Source of the DNA: Jiangella alkaliphila
Lineage (GTDB): Bacteria; Actinomycetota; Actinomycetes; Jiangellales; Jiangellaceae
DNA: 64,000 nt
NCBI RefSeq assembly: GCF_900105925.1
Contig: NZ_LT629791.1
Location: forward strand, 1,364,001-1,428,000
Direction: 5' to 3'
Shown here: piece by piece, positions 36,001-42,536 of the stretch
Layout: each line of letters begins with the position of its first letter
Position numbering within the stretch: the stretch's first letter is position 1
Made by a program: the position numbers and the translations under genes
The notes under the pieces: generated by a model
The model's database searches: none
Seen by the model: the letters and a program-made list of their open reading frames with translations, nothing else
Told to the model about the DNA's origin: nothing

Positions 36001-36572
36001 CCACCGACACGTCGATGGTGATGCTGTCCGGCCTGACCTTCGACGACCCCGGCGACGCCGACGTCGAGACCGCGCTCGCCTGGCTGCGCCGCGACCCCAC
36101 CGGTTACCAGCACCAGGTGTACGAGCAGCTGGCCAACCACTACCGCCGCTCCGGCGACGACGCCGCCGCGCGCACCGTATTGCTGGCCCGGCTCCGGCAC
36201 CGCCGCGACCTGCTCGGCACGTCGTCGCTGGGCCAGCTGCTGATGAAGGGCTGGGGTTACCTGCAGGACTACACCGTCGGCTTCGGCTATCGGCCCGGCC
36301 TGGCGGCGCTCTGGTTCGTCGGCCTGCTGCTGTTCGGCACGGTGTACTTCTGGGGCAAGGAGCTGGACCCGGTCGAGGTGAACGTCCACCCGACGTTCAA
36401 CCCGATCGGCTACACGCTCGACCTGCTGATCCCGATCCTGAGTCTCGGCCAGGACGCCGCGTGGGACCCGCGCGGGATGGATCTGGTCGTGGCCTACGGG
36501 CTCGTCTTCTGCGGCGCGGTGCTCGCCACGACCGTCGTCGCGGCCGTCACACGGGTGCTGAACCGGCGGTGA
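33030..36572 (+). CDS. Giant beta-helix repeat membrane protein, function unknown
   Basis: A 1180-residue protein. Residues about 75-1010 are built of dozens of roughly 20-residue repeats of the type G-x-hydrophobic-x-LxGAxhxG (for example GGDLVFDGAEL, GKVSFERAEIEG, GTVSFDQAHV), predicting a long right-handed beta-helix related to pentapeptide or bactofilin-like solenoids. A motif YEQLANHYRRSGDDAAARTV, then LLARLRHRRD, follows at about 1030-1065. Two C-terminal membrane helices (about 1090-1108 and 1150-1175) end the protein. There is no signal peptide, so the solenoid is probably cytoplasmic. ATG at 33030 has GAGG five bases upstream. Similar actinobacterial proteins are vaguely named membrane-associated oxidoreductases, without visible support here. 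Confidence 0.85.
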   Translation: MAGPGGSVRDRLSRAESALRAAVARGGEADLGRDIDPRSVESADAWDESRTVRARIVDELLRDPGGVPGAAVRLTGARITGGLQLRYGRLERPLRLDMCWIDDLLALAELTAAGVELVRCRVPDLRAESVDVQNALSVRECLVGSVSMVDTHVHRSASFEDSRFQGHSTLFHARNLSVGGDLLLTRARLFASSGEAVDAERLRVDGGLGLVGARVRGPIVLSGATVAGRVDLTDAVLRNRHGVALDARRLVAGGVQGRGLRCSGAIDLGHATIAGSVVFDAAVLANPGGDALIASDIEADRLEAENGTRILGRMLIPRGVVRDTLALSGVEISNPGGYALVGIGAAVGSLVADRARLVGRVMLDEMEATSVRLVGTRVTNPDDSWAVSLQSATVRRDLNLERLSAMGGLNIKGIRVGAAVFLSGANLDGGYRALAASRAVIGERLVLGRRFRCRGDIDLAHADLGKSLAMDGVRVQGQLRLFQARVRSDVLLRGAYIEASGMGVDAIGLRVDGRFTARGMVCDGAVRLTAAVADSVVLTGAQIYNPDGNALIAPRIDVRGDLVVGNDPYSTDLGGFWADGGVVMRDGKVGGDLVFDGAELRRPDHRALDGTGMQVGGKVSFERAEIEGTVSFDQAHVRRRFVLSGSTLAGHGVGSADGSIVFSAIQATSDEFLVDGGEFRGALRLTGSTFSAGLSLRHARFAAPGRTALLLPEVRCGVFRLTRLDVDGAVVLARTRVGGDLILDGGRYHHPGRIAVDAAQVVVGSSFQLRDAELTGGVALRRAEVGFSVVLTDVHGVIGERNDGRVPVGEIVAAAGLKVEGNLECRDVELTGQFSLAEVALTGRLLVRGRTTLTNPGRTAVFAPNLQVSGAVELGSRRSTGNGPLTIVGEVRLDRAHIGELSCEQVTISQDHTADAPKAGTEQERPLVSLHEAVVARRILMNDLNVAATTAREARTLIDLSELQAGTVELPAGEIAVDLRESEVRTLVMDPTDTSMVMLSGLTFDDPGDADVETALAWLRRDPTGYQHQVYEQLANHYRRSGDDAAARTVLLARLRHRRDLLGTSSLGQLLMKGWGYLQDYTVGFGYRPGLAALWFVGLLLFGTVYFWGKELDPVEVNVHPTFNPIGYTLDLLIPILSLGQDAAWDPRGMDLVVAYGLVFCGAVLATTVVAAVTRVLNRR

Positions 36573-36583
36573 AGTCCGCCGAG

Positions 36584-36649
36584 TTGTCCACAGATTCTGT
36601 GCACAGGGGTGTGGGTAACGGACGGCTCACGCTCAGCCTCTTGTGGACA
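36584..36649. other. Pair of exact DnaA-box sequences
   Basis: TTGTCCACA at 36584-36592 and its reverse-oriented counterpart TTGTGGACA at 36641-36649 lie between the beta-helix gene and the candidate ncRNA promoter. This 9-mer is the actinomycete DnaA-box consensus. There is no dnaA, dnaN or A/T-rich unwinding region, so this is not oriC. Confidence 0.45.
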
Positions 36650-36693
36650 GCCTTGTGGGTGACGAAAGGGCCCGGAAATCTTCGCCGAACCCC

Positions 36694-36722
36694 TTGTGCG
36701 GCGTGCGCGACAGGACTAGAAA
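36694..36722 (+). promoter_or_regulatory. Promoter of the candidate ncRNA
   Basis: TTGTGC (36694-36699) and TAGAAA (36717-36722) are 17 bp apart. Transcription would start near 36729. The -35 region is weak and the -10 lacks the usual final T. Confidence 0.4.
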
Positions 36723-36728
36723 TACTCC

Positions 36729-37050
36729 ATCGTCATCGACGAGTTCGGAGCCGGAAAGCCGGGGTGACCTGGTCAAAGGCACTGAACGAGTCGAGGGCGG
36801 GCCGGAAGGATAACGGCAGTTCGCCACGTCGGGGCAACCCGACGAACCGCACACCGATGCGCGGGGCGGCTGACGGAGCCAGCCGGCAGACCGGAAGGGC
36901 AGTGGAGCACCCACGGGCAACCGTGAGAGCACCGCCGCTCGAGCTGCCGTCATCGGAGGTGGCGAGCATCCGGCCGGTTCATCCGGCGGTGATGGTTCTG
37001 GTCGACTGAGAAGGCCCCTCGGACCCTTACTCCGAGGGGCCTTCGCCTTT
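36729..37050 (+). ncRNA. Candidate structured non-coding RNA of about 320 bases, unidentified
   Basis: The 534-bp gap after the beta-helix gene has no credible reading frame but is rich in local stems. CGTCGGG-GCAA-CCCGACG (36827-36844) and CACGG-GCAA-CCGTG (36912-36925) are GNRA-tetraloop hairpins. TCGTC-ATC-GACGA (36730-36742), CCGG-AAAG-CCGG (36751-36762) and GCCGG-TTCAT-CCGGC (36973-36987) add more, and CC-GGAA-GG occurs twice. A promoter precedes it and a strong intrinsic terminator ends it. It lacks the conserved cores of RNase P RNA, tmRNA and SRP RNA. Size and layout recall the actinobacterial 6S-like Ms1 RNA, but I cannot confirm homology. Confidence 0.55.
37011..37043 (+). terminator. 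Intrinsic terminator of the candidate ncRNA
   Basis: AAGGCCCCTCGGA (37011-37023) pairs with TCCGAGGGGCCTT (37031-37043) around loop CCCTTAC; CGCCTTTG follows. It is almost the same sequence as the terminator at 32860-32892. Confidence 0.85.
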
Positions 37051-37070
37051 GTCCGGCTGCGCAAATTCGA

Positions 37071-37100
37071 TTGCCGCCGGCGACCCGCGGCCGGTAGACA
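37071..37100 (+). promoter_or_regulatory. Leaderless promoter of the acetyltransferase gene
   Basis: TTGCCG (37071-37076) and TAGACA (37095-37100) are 18 bp apart; the GTG at 37107 is at the expected transcription start. Confidence 0.55.
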
Positions 37101-37106
37101 GGGCCG

Positions 37107-37673
37107 GTGATCAACCTAGCAGCCGTGGCCACCACGCCCACGCTGACCGGCGAGCGCATTCGGCTGGTCCCGCTCGGCCCCGAGCACGCCGCGGCCCTGT
37201 TCGAGTCGCTGCACGATCCCGAGTCGATGCGGCTCACCGGCACCCACCGCACGTTCACCCGGGCCGATATCGACGCCTACTGCGCCAGCCGGGCCGAGCA
37301 GGACGAGCGGCTCGACTGGGTCATCGAAGACGCCGTCACGGGTGAGTACGCCGGCGGCATCGCCGTCAACGACATCGACGCCGACAACGAGACCGCCGGC
37401 TTCCGCATCGACCTCATCGAGACGTACCGTGGCCGGGGCCTCGGCCCGGAGGCGATCGAGCTGATGCTGCGCCACCTGTTCGACGAGGTCGGCGTCCATC
37501 GGGTCGACCTCGAGGTGTACGCGTTCAACCCGCGGGCGCAGCGCTCCTACGAGAAGTGCGGGTTCGTCGTCGAGGGCCGGATGCGCGAGTCGCTGCTGTG
37601 GGACGGCCAGCGGGTCGATACCATCGTCATGGGCCTGCTCCGGCCCGACTGGCTGGCCCGCCGCAGCGTCTGA
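37107..37673 (+). CDS. GNAT-family N-acetyltransferase (RimJ/RimL-like)
   Basis: A 188-residue acetyltransferase of the Acetyltransf_3 group, which acetylates protein N-termini or small amines with acetyl-CoA. It shows LTGERIRLVPLGPEHAAALF at the N-terminus. The acetyl-CoA binding motif is near RIDLIETYRGRGLGPEAIEL, with VHRVDLEVYAFNPRAQRSYE and KCGFVVEGRMRESL at the C-terminus. The substrate is unknown. GTG at 37107 fits the leaderless promoter; a second GTG lies six codons in. Confidence 0.85.
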   Translation: MINLAAVATTPTLTGERIRLVPLGPEHAAALFESLHDPESMRLTGTHRTFTRADIDAYCASRAEQDERLDWVIEDAVTGEYAGGIAVNDIDADNETAGFRIDLIETYRGRGLGPEAIELMLRHLFDEVGVHRVDLEVYAFNPRAQRSYEKCGFVVEGRMRESLLWDGQRVDTIVMGLLRPDWLARRSV

Positions 37674-37791
37674 GGTGGGGCTGTCCCCCCGGTGAAGCCG
37701 CCGGTCAGCGCCATGGGTACCGCGCCGCCCGCTCCGTAGCGTCGAACCCGACGTCGCGCACCCCGCGCGACCAGGTTCTCGGGAGCAACCG

Positions 37792-40038
37792 ATGTTCGGT
37801 CTGGCGGTACGAACCCTGCGGTATCGCATGGGAGCGTTCGTGGCGGCGTTCGTGGCGATGGTCCTCGGCGCCGCCATGGTGATGGCGTGCGGCGGGCTGA
37901 TGGAGACCGGCATCCGCACCGCCGTGCCGCCGCAGCAGCTGACCGGCGCCGACGTCGTCGTCGCGGGGGAGCAGCGCTACGCCATCCCCGGCACCGACGA
38001 GTCGGCGGTGCTGCCCGAGCGGGTGCGCGTCGACGACGACCTGGTCGCGACGGTCGCCGCCGTCGACGGCGTGGCCGCCGCCGAGGGGCACGTGCTGGAC
38101 GAGCCCGCACCCGCCGGCACCGTCGACGCGATCGCGGTGACGGCCGCGCCCGGCGTCGGCGCGGGTGAGCTGAGCGAGCGCATCGACGCCGCGCTCGACG
38201 GCACCGCCACGACGACGCTCACCGGCGACGACCGCGGCCTGGCCGAGCTGCCCGAGGCGCAGGCCAGCAGCGAGGACCTCATCTCGCTGGCCGGGGTGTT
38301 CGGCGGCTGGGCGACGATGGTCTCGATGTTCGGCGTGGCGTCGATGCTGGCGCTGTCCATCCAGCAGCGCGGCCGCGAGCTGGCGCTGCTGCGCGCGGTC
38401 GGCGGGACGCCCGGCCAGCTGCGCCGCATGGTGCTCGGCGAGACGCTGGTGCTGTCCGTGGTCGCGACGTCCGTCGCGCTGATCCCCGGCCAGTACCTGG
38501 GCCGGTTCCTGTTCGAGCGGATGACCGACGCCGGTGTCGTGCCGGCCGGTGTGGAGTTCCGGCAGGGCTGGATCCCGATCGTGTCGGCGGTCGGCGCGGC
38601 GCTGATCGCGGCGATCGGCGGCGCGCTGGTCGCGGGCCGCCGGGCGGCCGCCGTCCGGCCCACCCAGGCGCTGACCGAGGCCGACCTGCAGACCCGCACG
38701 ATGGGTGCGTGGCGCTGGGTGTTCGGGCTGCTGGCGCTGAGCGGCGGCATCGCGCTGGGCGTCGTCACGGTGACGGTGATGAGCGGCCCGCTCACGTCCA
38801 GCACGGCCGGCCCCGCGGTGTTCCTGTGGGCCATCGGCCTGGCGCTGCTGGCCCCCGTCCTGACCCGTGCGATGACCGCACTGCTGCAGTGGCCGGTCCG
38901 GGCCGTCGCCGGCGTCTCCGGGCACCTGGCCGTGCTCAACGCCCGCGGCCGCACGGCGCGCACGGCCGCCGTCGTCACCCCGATCATCATGCTCACCGGC
39001 ATCGCCACCGGCACCCTCTACCTGCAGGCCACCGAGGACGCGGTCAACCGCGAGACGTTCACCCGCGGGCTGGTCGCCGACGCCGTCGTGACGTCGTCCG
39101 TGTCGGCCGAGCCGGAGCTGGTGGACCGGATCGCCGCGCTGCCGGGCGTCGCCGGCGCCTCCGAGCTGGTCCGCAGCACGGGCTTCGTCGAGTCGCCGCA
39201 CGACGACTCGCAGAGCGACGAGGGCTGGACGCTGCAGGGCGTCACCGCCGCCGGCGCGGCCGCGACCACCCCGGTCACGACGGTCGACGGCGCGATGACC
39301 GACCTGACCGGCGACACCGTCGCGCTGGACGCGGACCACGCGCGGTCGCTCGGGGTCGGCATCGGCGACGAGCTGACGCTGCGGCTGGGCGACGGCGCGG
39401 CCGCGACGGTCGAGGTGACCGCGACCTTCGACGCCGCCGACGACTACGACACGCTGCTGCTGCCGGCGGACCTGCTGGCGCCGCACACGACCACCGGCGG
39501 CGCGCACGAGATCCTGGTCGCCGCCGACGGCGGGTCGGCCGCTCCCGTCCTGGCCGAGCTGCGCGAGCTGGCCGCGGCGACGCCCGGGCTGGCCGTCGCC
39601 GACCGCGCGGCGCTGTTCGACGACTACGGCGACCAGCAGCGCACCCTCGCGTTCGCCAACTACACCATCGTCCTGATGATCGTCGCGTACGCCGCGATCT
39701 CGGTGATCAACGTGCTGTCGGCCAGTACCGGCGCGCGGCGGCGCGAGTTCGGGCTGCAACGGCTGACCGGGGCCACCCGCGCCCAGGTGCTGCGGATGGT
39801 CAGCGCCGAGGGCGTGCTGGTGGCGGCCGTCGGCATCACGCTCGGCACGCTCGCCTCGGTCGCGACGCTGGTCCCGTTCAGCCTCGCGCGGGCCGACCAG
39901 CTGACGCCGTCGGGCTCGCCGCTGATCTACCTGGGCGTGGTGGCCGTGGCGCTGGGGCTGACGCTGACTGCGACACTGCTGCCGGCCTGGCGGGCGCTAC
40001 GGCAGCGGGCGGCGCAGGCGGCGGCGACGGCCGACTGA
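37792..40038 (+). CDS. FtsX-like ABC transporter permease, no ATPase partner nearby
   Basis: A 748-residue permease of the MacB/FtsX superfamily. A first membrane helix (about residues 12-34) is followed by an extracellular domain, three helices of the first FtsX unit (about 165-290, with RGRELALLRAVGGTPGQLRR), further helices around 305-400, a second extracellular domain, and a C-terminal FtsX unit (GARRREFGLQRLTGATRAQV). Such proteins export lipids, peptides or antibiotics, or act mechanically, with an ATPase. Neither neighbour is an ATPase, which is unusual. GGAGC precedes the ATG. Confidence 0.87.
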   Translation: MFGLAVRTLRYRMGAFVAAFVAMVLGAAMVMACGGLMETGIRTAVPPQQLTGADVVVAGEQRYAIPGTDESAVLPERVRVDDDLVATVAAVDGVAAAEGHVLDEPAPAGTVDAIAVTAAPGVGAGELSERIDAALDGTATTTLTGDDRGLAELPEAQASSEDLISLAGVFGGWATMVSMFGVASMLALSIQQRGRELALLRAVGGTPGQLRRMVLGETLVLSVVATSVALIPGQYLGRFLFERMTDAGVVPAGVEFRQGWIPIVSAVGAALIAAIGGALVAGRRAAAVRPTQALTEADLQTRTMGAWRWVFGLLALSGGIALGVVTVTVMSGPLTSSTAGPAVFLWAIGLALLAPVLTRAMTALLQWPVRAVAGVSGHLAVLNARGRTARTAAVVTPIIMLTGIATGTLYLQATEDAVNRETFTRGLVADAVVTSSVSAEPELVDRIAALPGVAGASELVRSTGFVESPHDDSQSDEGWTLQGVTAAGAAATTPVTTVDGAMTDLTGDTVALDADHARSLGVGIGDELTLRLGDGAAATVEVTATFDAADDYDTLLLPADLLAPHTTTGGAHEILVAADGGSAAPVLAELRELAAATPGLAVADRAALFDDYGDQQRTLAFANYTIVLMIVAYAAISVINVLSASTGARRREFGLQRLTGATRAQVLRMVSAEGVLVAAVGITLGTLASVATLVPFSLARADQLTPSGSPLIYLGVVAVALGLTLTATLLPAWRALRQRAAQAAATAD

Positions 40039-40159
40039 GAACCGCGCGGAATGGGCAGTGTCGGCGCTACCCGGGGCGCCTCACCTGCTCCGCGTGGTGT
40101 CACCTGATCGGGCACGGCCGGCCGAGATACCGGCGACTCGCCCGGCCGTCCGCAGCGCT

Positions 40160-40359
40160 TTGCAATGAGCGCTTCCACGCACCACCCCGCTGCGGGGCCG
40201 GGCCTCCGGCACGATGGACCATGACGGCTTGGCTGGGTAGATCGTCGTTCAGAGGCCGACATTCCGGACACGCCGGCGACGATCAGCCCAACCAAGCGCG
40301 ACGCCAGCCGTGCCAAGCTGCGTTCGGCTGAGGGTGGTGCGTCACGGTGCTCATTGCAA
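40160..40359. repeat. 200-bp imperfect palindromic element (MITE-like)
   Basis: The gene-free gap at 40039-40429 contains arms that mirror each other about position 40260. TTGCAATGAGC (40160-40170) is mirrored by GCTCATTGCAA (40349-40359), ACGCACCACCC (40177-40187) by GGGTGGTGCGT (40332-40342), CTTGG (40228-40232) by CCAAG (40292-40296), and GATCGTCG (40240-40247) by CGACGATC (40277-40284). Between these the arms are diverged. It has no coding capacity. It may be a miniature inverted-repeat transposon or a folded RNA or terminator structure. Confidence 0.6.
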
Positions 40360-40429
40360 GGTGGCCGTTCACGCGCCGCCCAGAACCGGCCGATGCCCAG
40401 CCCTAGACCGTGGAGACACACGCTGCCCG

Positions 40430-40807
40430 TCAGCCGGGCTGCGCGACGCAGAACTCGTTGCCCTCGGGGTCGAGCATCGTGGTCCACCGCTCGTGGACGC
40501 TGTGCACGGTGGCCCCGAGGGCGAGCAGCCGGTCGACCTCGGCCTGCTGGTCCGGCGCCTCGACGTCGAGGTGGACGCGGTTCTTGACGGTCTTGGGCTC
40601 GGGCACCTGCTGGAAGAACAGCGTCGGGCCGGGGCCGCCGACACCCACCGTGGGGTCGGTCTCGGGGGTGAGGCCGAGCGCGGCCAGCCGCGCGATCTCG
40701 GCGTCGTCGTAGGGAAGGACCTCGTAGTCGTCGAGCACGGCGGCCCAGAAGCGGGCCAGGCTCGGGGCGTGTTCGCAGTCGATGACGATCTCACGCAGGG
40801 CTGCCAT
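40430..40807 (-). CDS. VOC-superfamily (glyoxalase-like) protein
   Basis: A small cytosolic protein of 125 residues with the paired beta-alpha-beta fold of the glyoxalase/dioxygenase superfamily: REIVIDCEHAPSLARFWAAV at the N-terminus, KNRVHLDVEAPDQQAEVDRL in the middle, and MLDPEGNEFCV at the end. The actinobacterial VOC group with this pattern has no assigned substrate. Confidence 0.82.
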   Translation of the reverse strand: MAALREIVIDCEHAPSLARFWAAVLDDYEVLPYDDAEIARLAALGLTPETDPTVGVGGPGPTLFFQQVPEPKTVKNRVHLDVEAPDQQAEVDRLLALGATVHSVHERWTTMLDPEGNEFCVAQPG

Positions 40808-40829
40808 GTGCCCCGACGCTAGACGACCG

Positions 40830-40860
40830 GAGCCCCGGCCCGCACTGCGGACCGGGGCTC
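40830..40860 (-). terminator. Hairpin after the YegP-like gene
   Basis: GAGCCCCGG (40830-40838) pairs with CCGGGGCTC (40852-40860) in the 69-bp gap downstream of the leftward YegP-like gene, before the VOC gene. Confidence 0.6.
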
Positions 40861-40876
40861 TCGCGACGCCCGGACG

Positions 40877-41062
40877 TCAGTCGTCGGTCTGGTCGTCGAC
40901 CTCCGCGTCGGCGGCGTTGCGCTTGATGGAGTCGATGCCGTTCAGCGCGCCGCTCTTGCTGGTGTAGGCCTCGCCGACGGCGATGACCTCGCCGTTGCCG
41001 GCCTTCAGGCGGAAGCGGTACTGGTCGGACTTGTCCTTGTAGAGCTCGAACTTCCCAGCCAT
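40877..41062 (-). CDS. YegP/DUF1508-family small protein
   Basis: A 61-residue protein with a single YegP unit: KFELYKDKSDQYRFRLKAGN, GEVIAVGEAYTSKSGALNGI, then DSIKRNA and an acidic tail. The family is widespread and small; some members carry two copies. Its function is not established. The ATG at 41062 has GGAAGG upstream. Confidence 0.85.
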   Translation of the reverse strand: MAGKFELYKDKSDQYRFRLKAGNGEVIAVGEAYTSKSGALNGIDSIKRNAADAEVDDQTDD

Positions 41063-41152
41063 CGGTGAGACCTTCCTTGTGACGACAACACCTGGCAGCA
41101 GCAGCGTAGAGGCAGGGCCGGACCCGCGCCGCACGAACCGGCCCGTGTCGGC

Positions 41153-42466
41153 TCACGGGCAGCGCGGCACGGGTGCGCTGTACGTCGTGTTGGAGCGGTT
41201 GGCCACGTAGTAGTCGGGCACCCAGCGTCCGTCGGCCATCCGGTTCCAGACGGCGCTGGTGCCCACCGCCGTTCCCGTGTTCTGGCACATCACCCACGCC
41301 AGCGCTCCAGGCGGCAGCGCAGCGCCGCTGACCGGATATGACACACCCGGTCCGGTGCGCGCGCTGAGCGGTGTGGTGCTGGTGACCTGACCGGGGTACG
41401 TGCACCGCTGCAATGGGCTGGAGAATGTCGTGTTCGACGGCGTCGAGACGTAATAGTCTGCGACCCACGCGCCGTTGGTGAGCCGGTCCCACACCGAGCT
41501 CGTCCCGACCACCGACCCGAGGCCCTGGCACATCACCGCGAGCGTGCTGCCGGGCGTATGGCTGCTGACAACCGGGTAGGACGTGCCTGGCCCGCTGCGC
41601 GCGTTCAGCGACGTCGAGCTGGTCACGCTGTAGCTGCGGGCGGTCGTCGCGACCGGCGCGTCGAGGGCGTCGCTGTCGATGTGGAGTGTGACGCCGCCCC
41701 AGGTCTCGCTGTGGTCGCCGAGGTACTGCTTGAGCCGCTGGTGCCCGGCCCACTGCGCATTCGGCGCCGTCGGCCAGCCGCTCAGCGCGGGGTTGCCGTC
41801 CCACCGGGCCATCCACACGGCGTCCGGGCGGGCCCAGCTCGAGTTCCCGTAGGACGCGGACAGGTCGCGCAGCCCTGAGTCCTGGTGCACGTACGCCCCG
41901 GCCAGGTAGCCGGCGCCGTGCAGCGTGGTCGTCCAGGCGGAGACGTAGCGGCGCACCGCGAGCGCGCAGGTGGCGTCGGTGCGGTCGTAGTGCTCGACGT
42001 CGGCGTAGAGGGCGCTGCCAGGCAGCAGGCCCAGGGCGCGTGCCTGGGCGATGGCGTCCTGCGCCTCGGAGGTGCCGTACGCCCCGGCCGTCCCGGCGGT
42101 GTAGCGGTGCGGCTTCGTGCCCAGCATGCAGTACGGCTGCCGGCCGAAGTACGTGGGCAGAAGCCGCCAGCCGGCCGCCGTCGCGTCGCGCACCCAGCCG
42201 GCGGAGAGGTTCGGCTGGGCACAGCCGCGGTTCACTCCGCCGAAGTAGATGTTGACCGTCCGGTACGACGACGCGAGCCACGTCTTCAGCGCCGAGATCG
42301 ACGGGGCCGTGCACGTGTCGAACCCGCGCCCGATGGCGAGAGTCGATGCCGACCCGGGCGGATAGTAGACCGGCGAGTCCGGCAGCGCGGCCGCCGTGCT
42401 GATGCTCGCGGCCACGAACGTGGCGGCGGCGACGGCGGCCCCCGCCGCCTTGGTGAGTGTGCGCAT
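41153..42466 (-). CDS. Secreted Rv2525c-like glycoside-hydrolase-fold protein with two SH3-like repeats
   Basis: A 437-residue exported protein. After a signal peptide (about residues 1-27) comes a DUF1906-type TIM-barrel-like domain (about 40-265) with [40 protein letters not shown] and [12 protein letters not shown]. Two SH3-like repeats follow, each starting [17 protein letters not shown] or [14 protein letters not shown] and containing a conserved VMCQ cysteine. Rv2525c of Mycobacterium is a related cell-wall protein. Peptidoglycan binding or hydrolysis is inferred. It has a paralogue immediately upstream. Confidence 0.85.
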   Translation of the reverse strand: MRTLTKAAGAAVAAATFVAASISTAAALPDSPVYYPPGSASTLAIGRGFDTCTAPSISALKTWLASSYRTVNIYFGGVNRGCAQPNLSAGWVRDATAAGWRLLPTYFGRQPYCMLGTKPHRYTAGTAGAYGTSEAQDAIAQARALGLLPGSALYADVEHYDRTDATCALAVRRYVSAWTTTLHGAGYLAGAYVHQDSGLRDLSASYGNSSWARPDAVWMARWDGNPALSGWPTAPNAQWAGHQRLKQYLGDHSETWGGVTLHIDSDALDAPVATTARSYSVTSSTSLNARSGPGTSYPVVSSHTPGSTLAVMCQGLGSVVGTSSVWDRLTNGAWVADYYVSTPSNTTFSSPLQRCTYPGQVTSTTPLSARTGPGVSYPVSGAALPPGALAWVMCQNTGTAVGTSAVWNRMADGRWVPDYYVANRSNTTYSAPVPRCP

Positions 42467-42536
42467 GATGGACCCCCCGTCCGTCACCATCGAGTCTGCT
42501 CCTGCGAACAGGGCGTGAACAGGGAGGTCAGCCTAG

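Noticed and set aside
33078-36389. 1103-codon open frame on the minus strand opposite the beta-helix gene
   Set aside because: Shadow frame of the GC-rich third-position pattern; its translation is Arg/Ala/Gly/Asp-rich without any domain, while the plus frame has clear repeats and membrane helices.
36584-36649. Replication origin
   Set aside because: Only two exact DnaA boxes, no A/T-rich unwinding region and no dnaA or dnaN gene.
36461-37009. 182-codon frame after the beta-helix gene
   Set aside because: Begins inside the previous gene, has no domain or ribosome-binding site, and covers the structured RNA candidate.
36729-37050. RNase P RNA, tmRNA or SRP RNA identity for the structured gap
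   Set aside because: The RNase P core (GAGGAAAGUC-type) and a tmRNA tag frame are absent, and the GGAA loops are not in the SRP domain IV context.
39927-40487. 186-codon minus-strand frame over the palindromic element
   Set aside because: Composition-driven frame spanning a repeat and the ends of two genes; no recognisable protein.
40871-41134. Longer start for the YegP-like gene (85 codons)
   Set aside because: The extension has no family similarity; the internal ATG at 41062 has a GGAAGG site and matches the family N-terminus.
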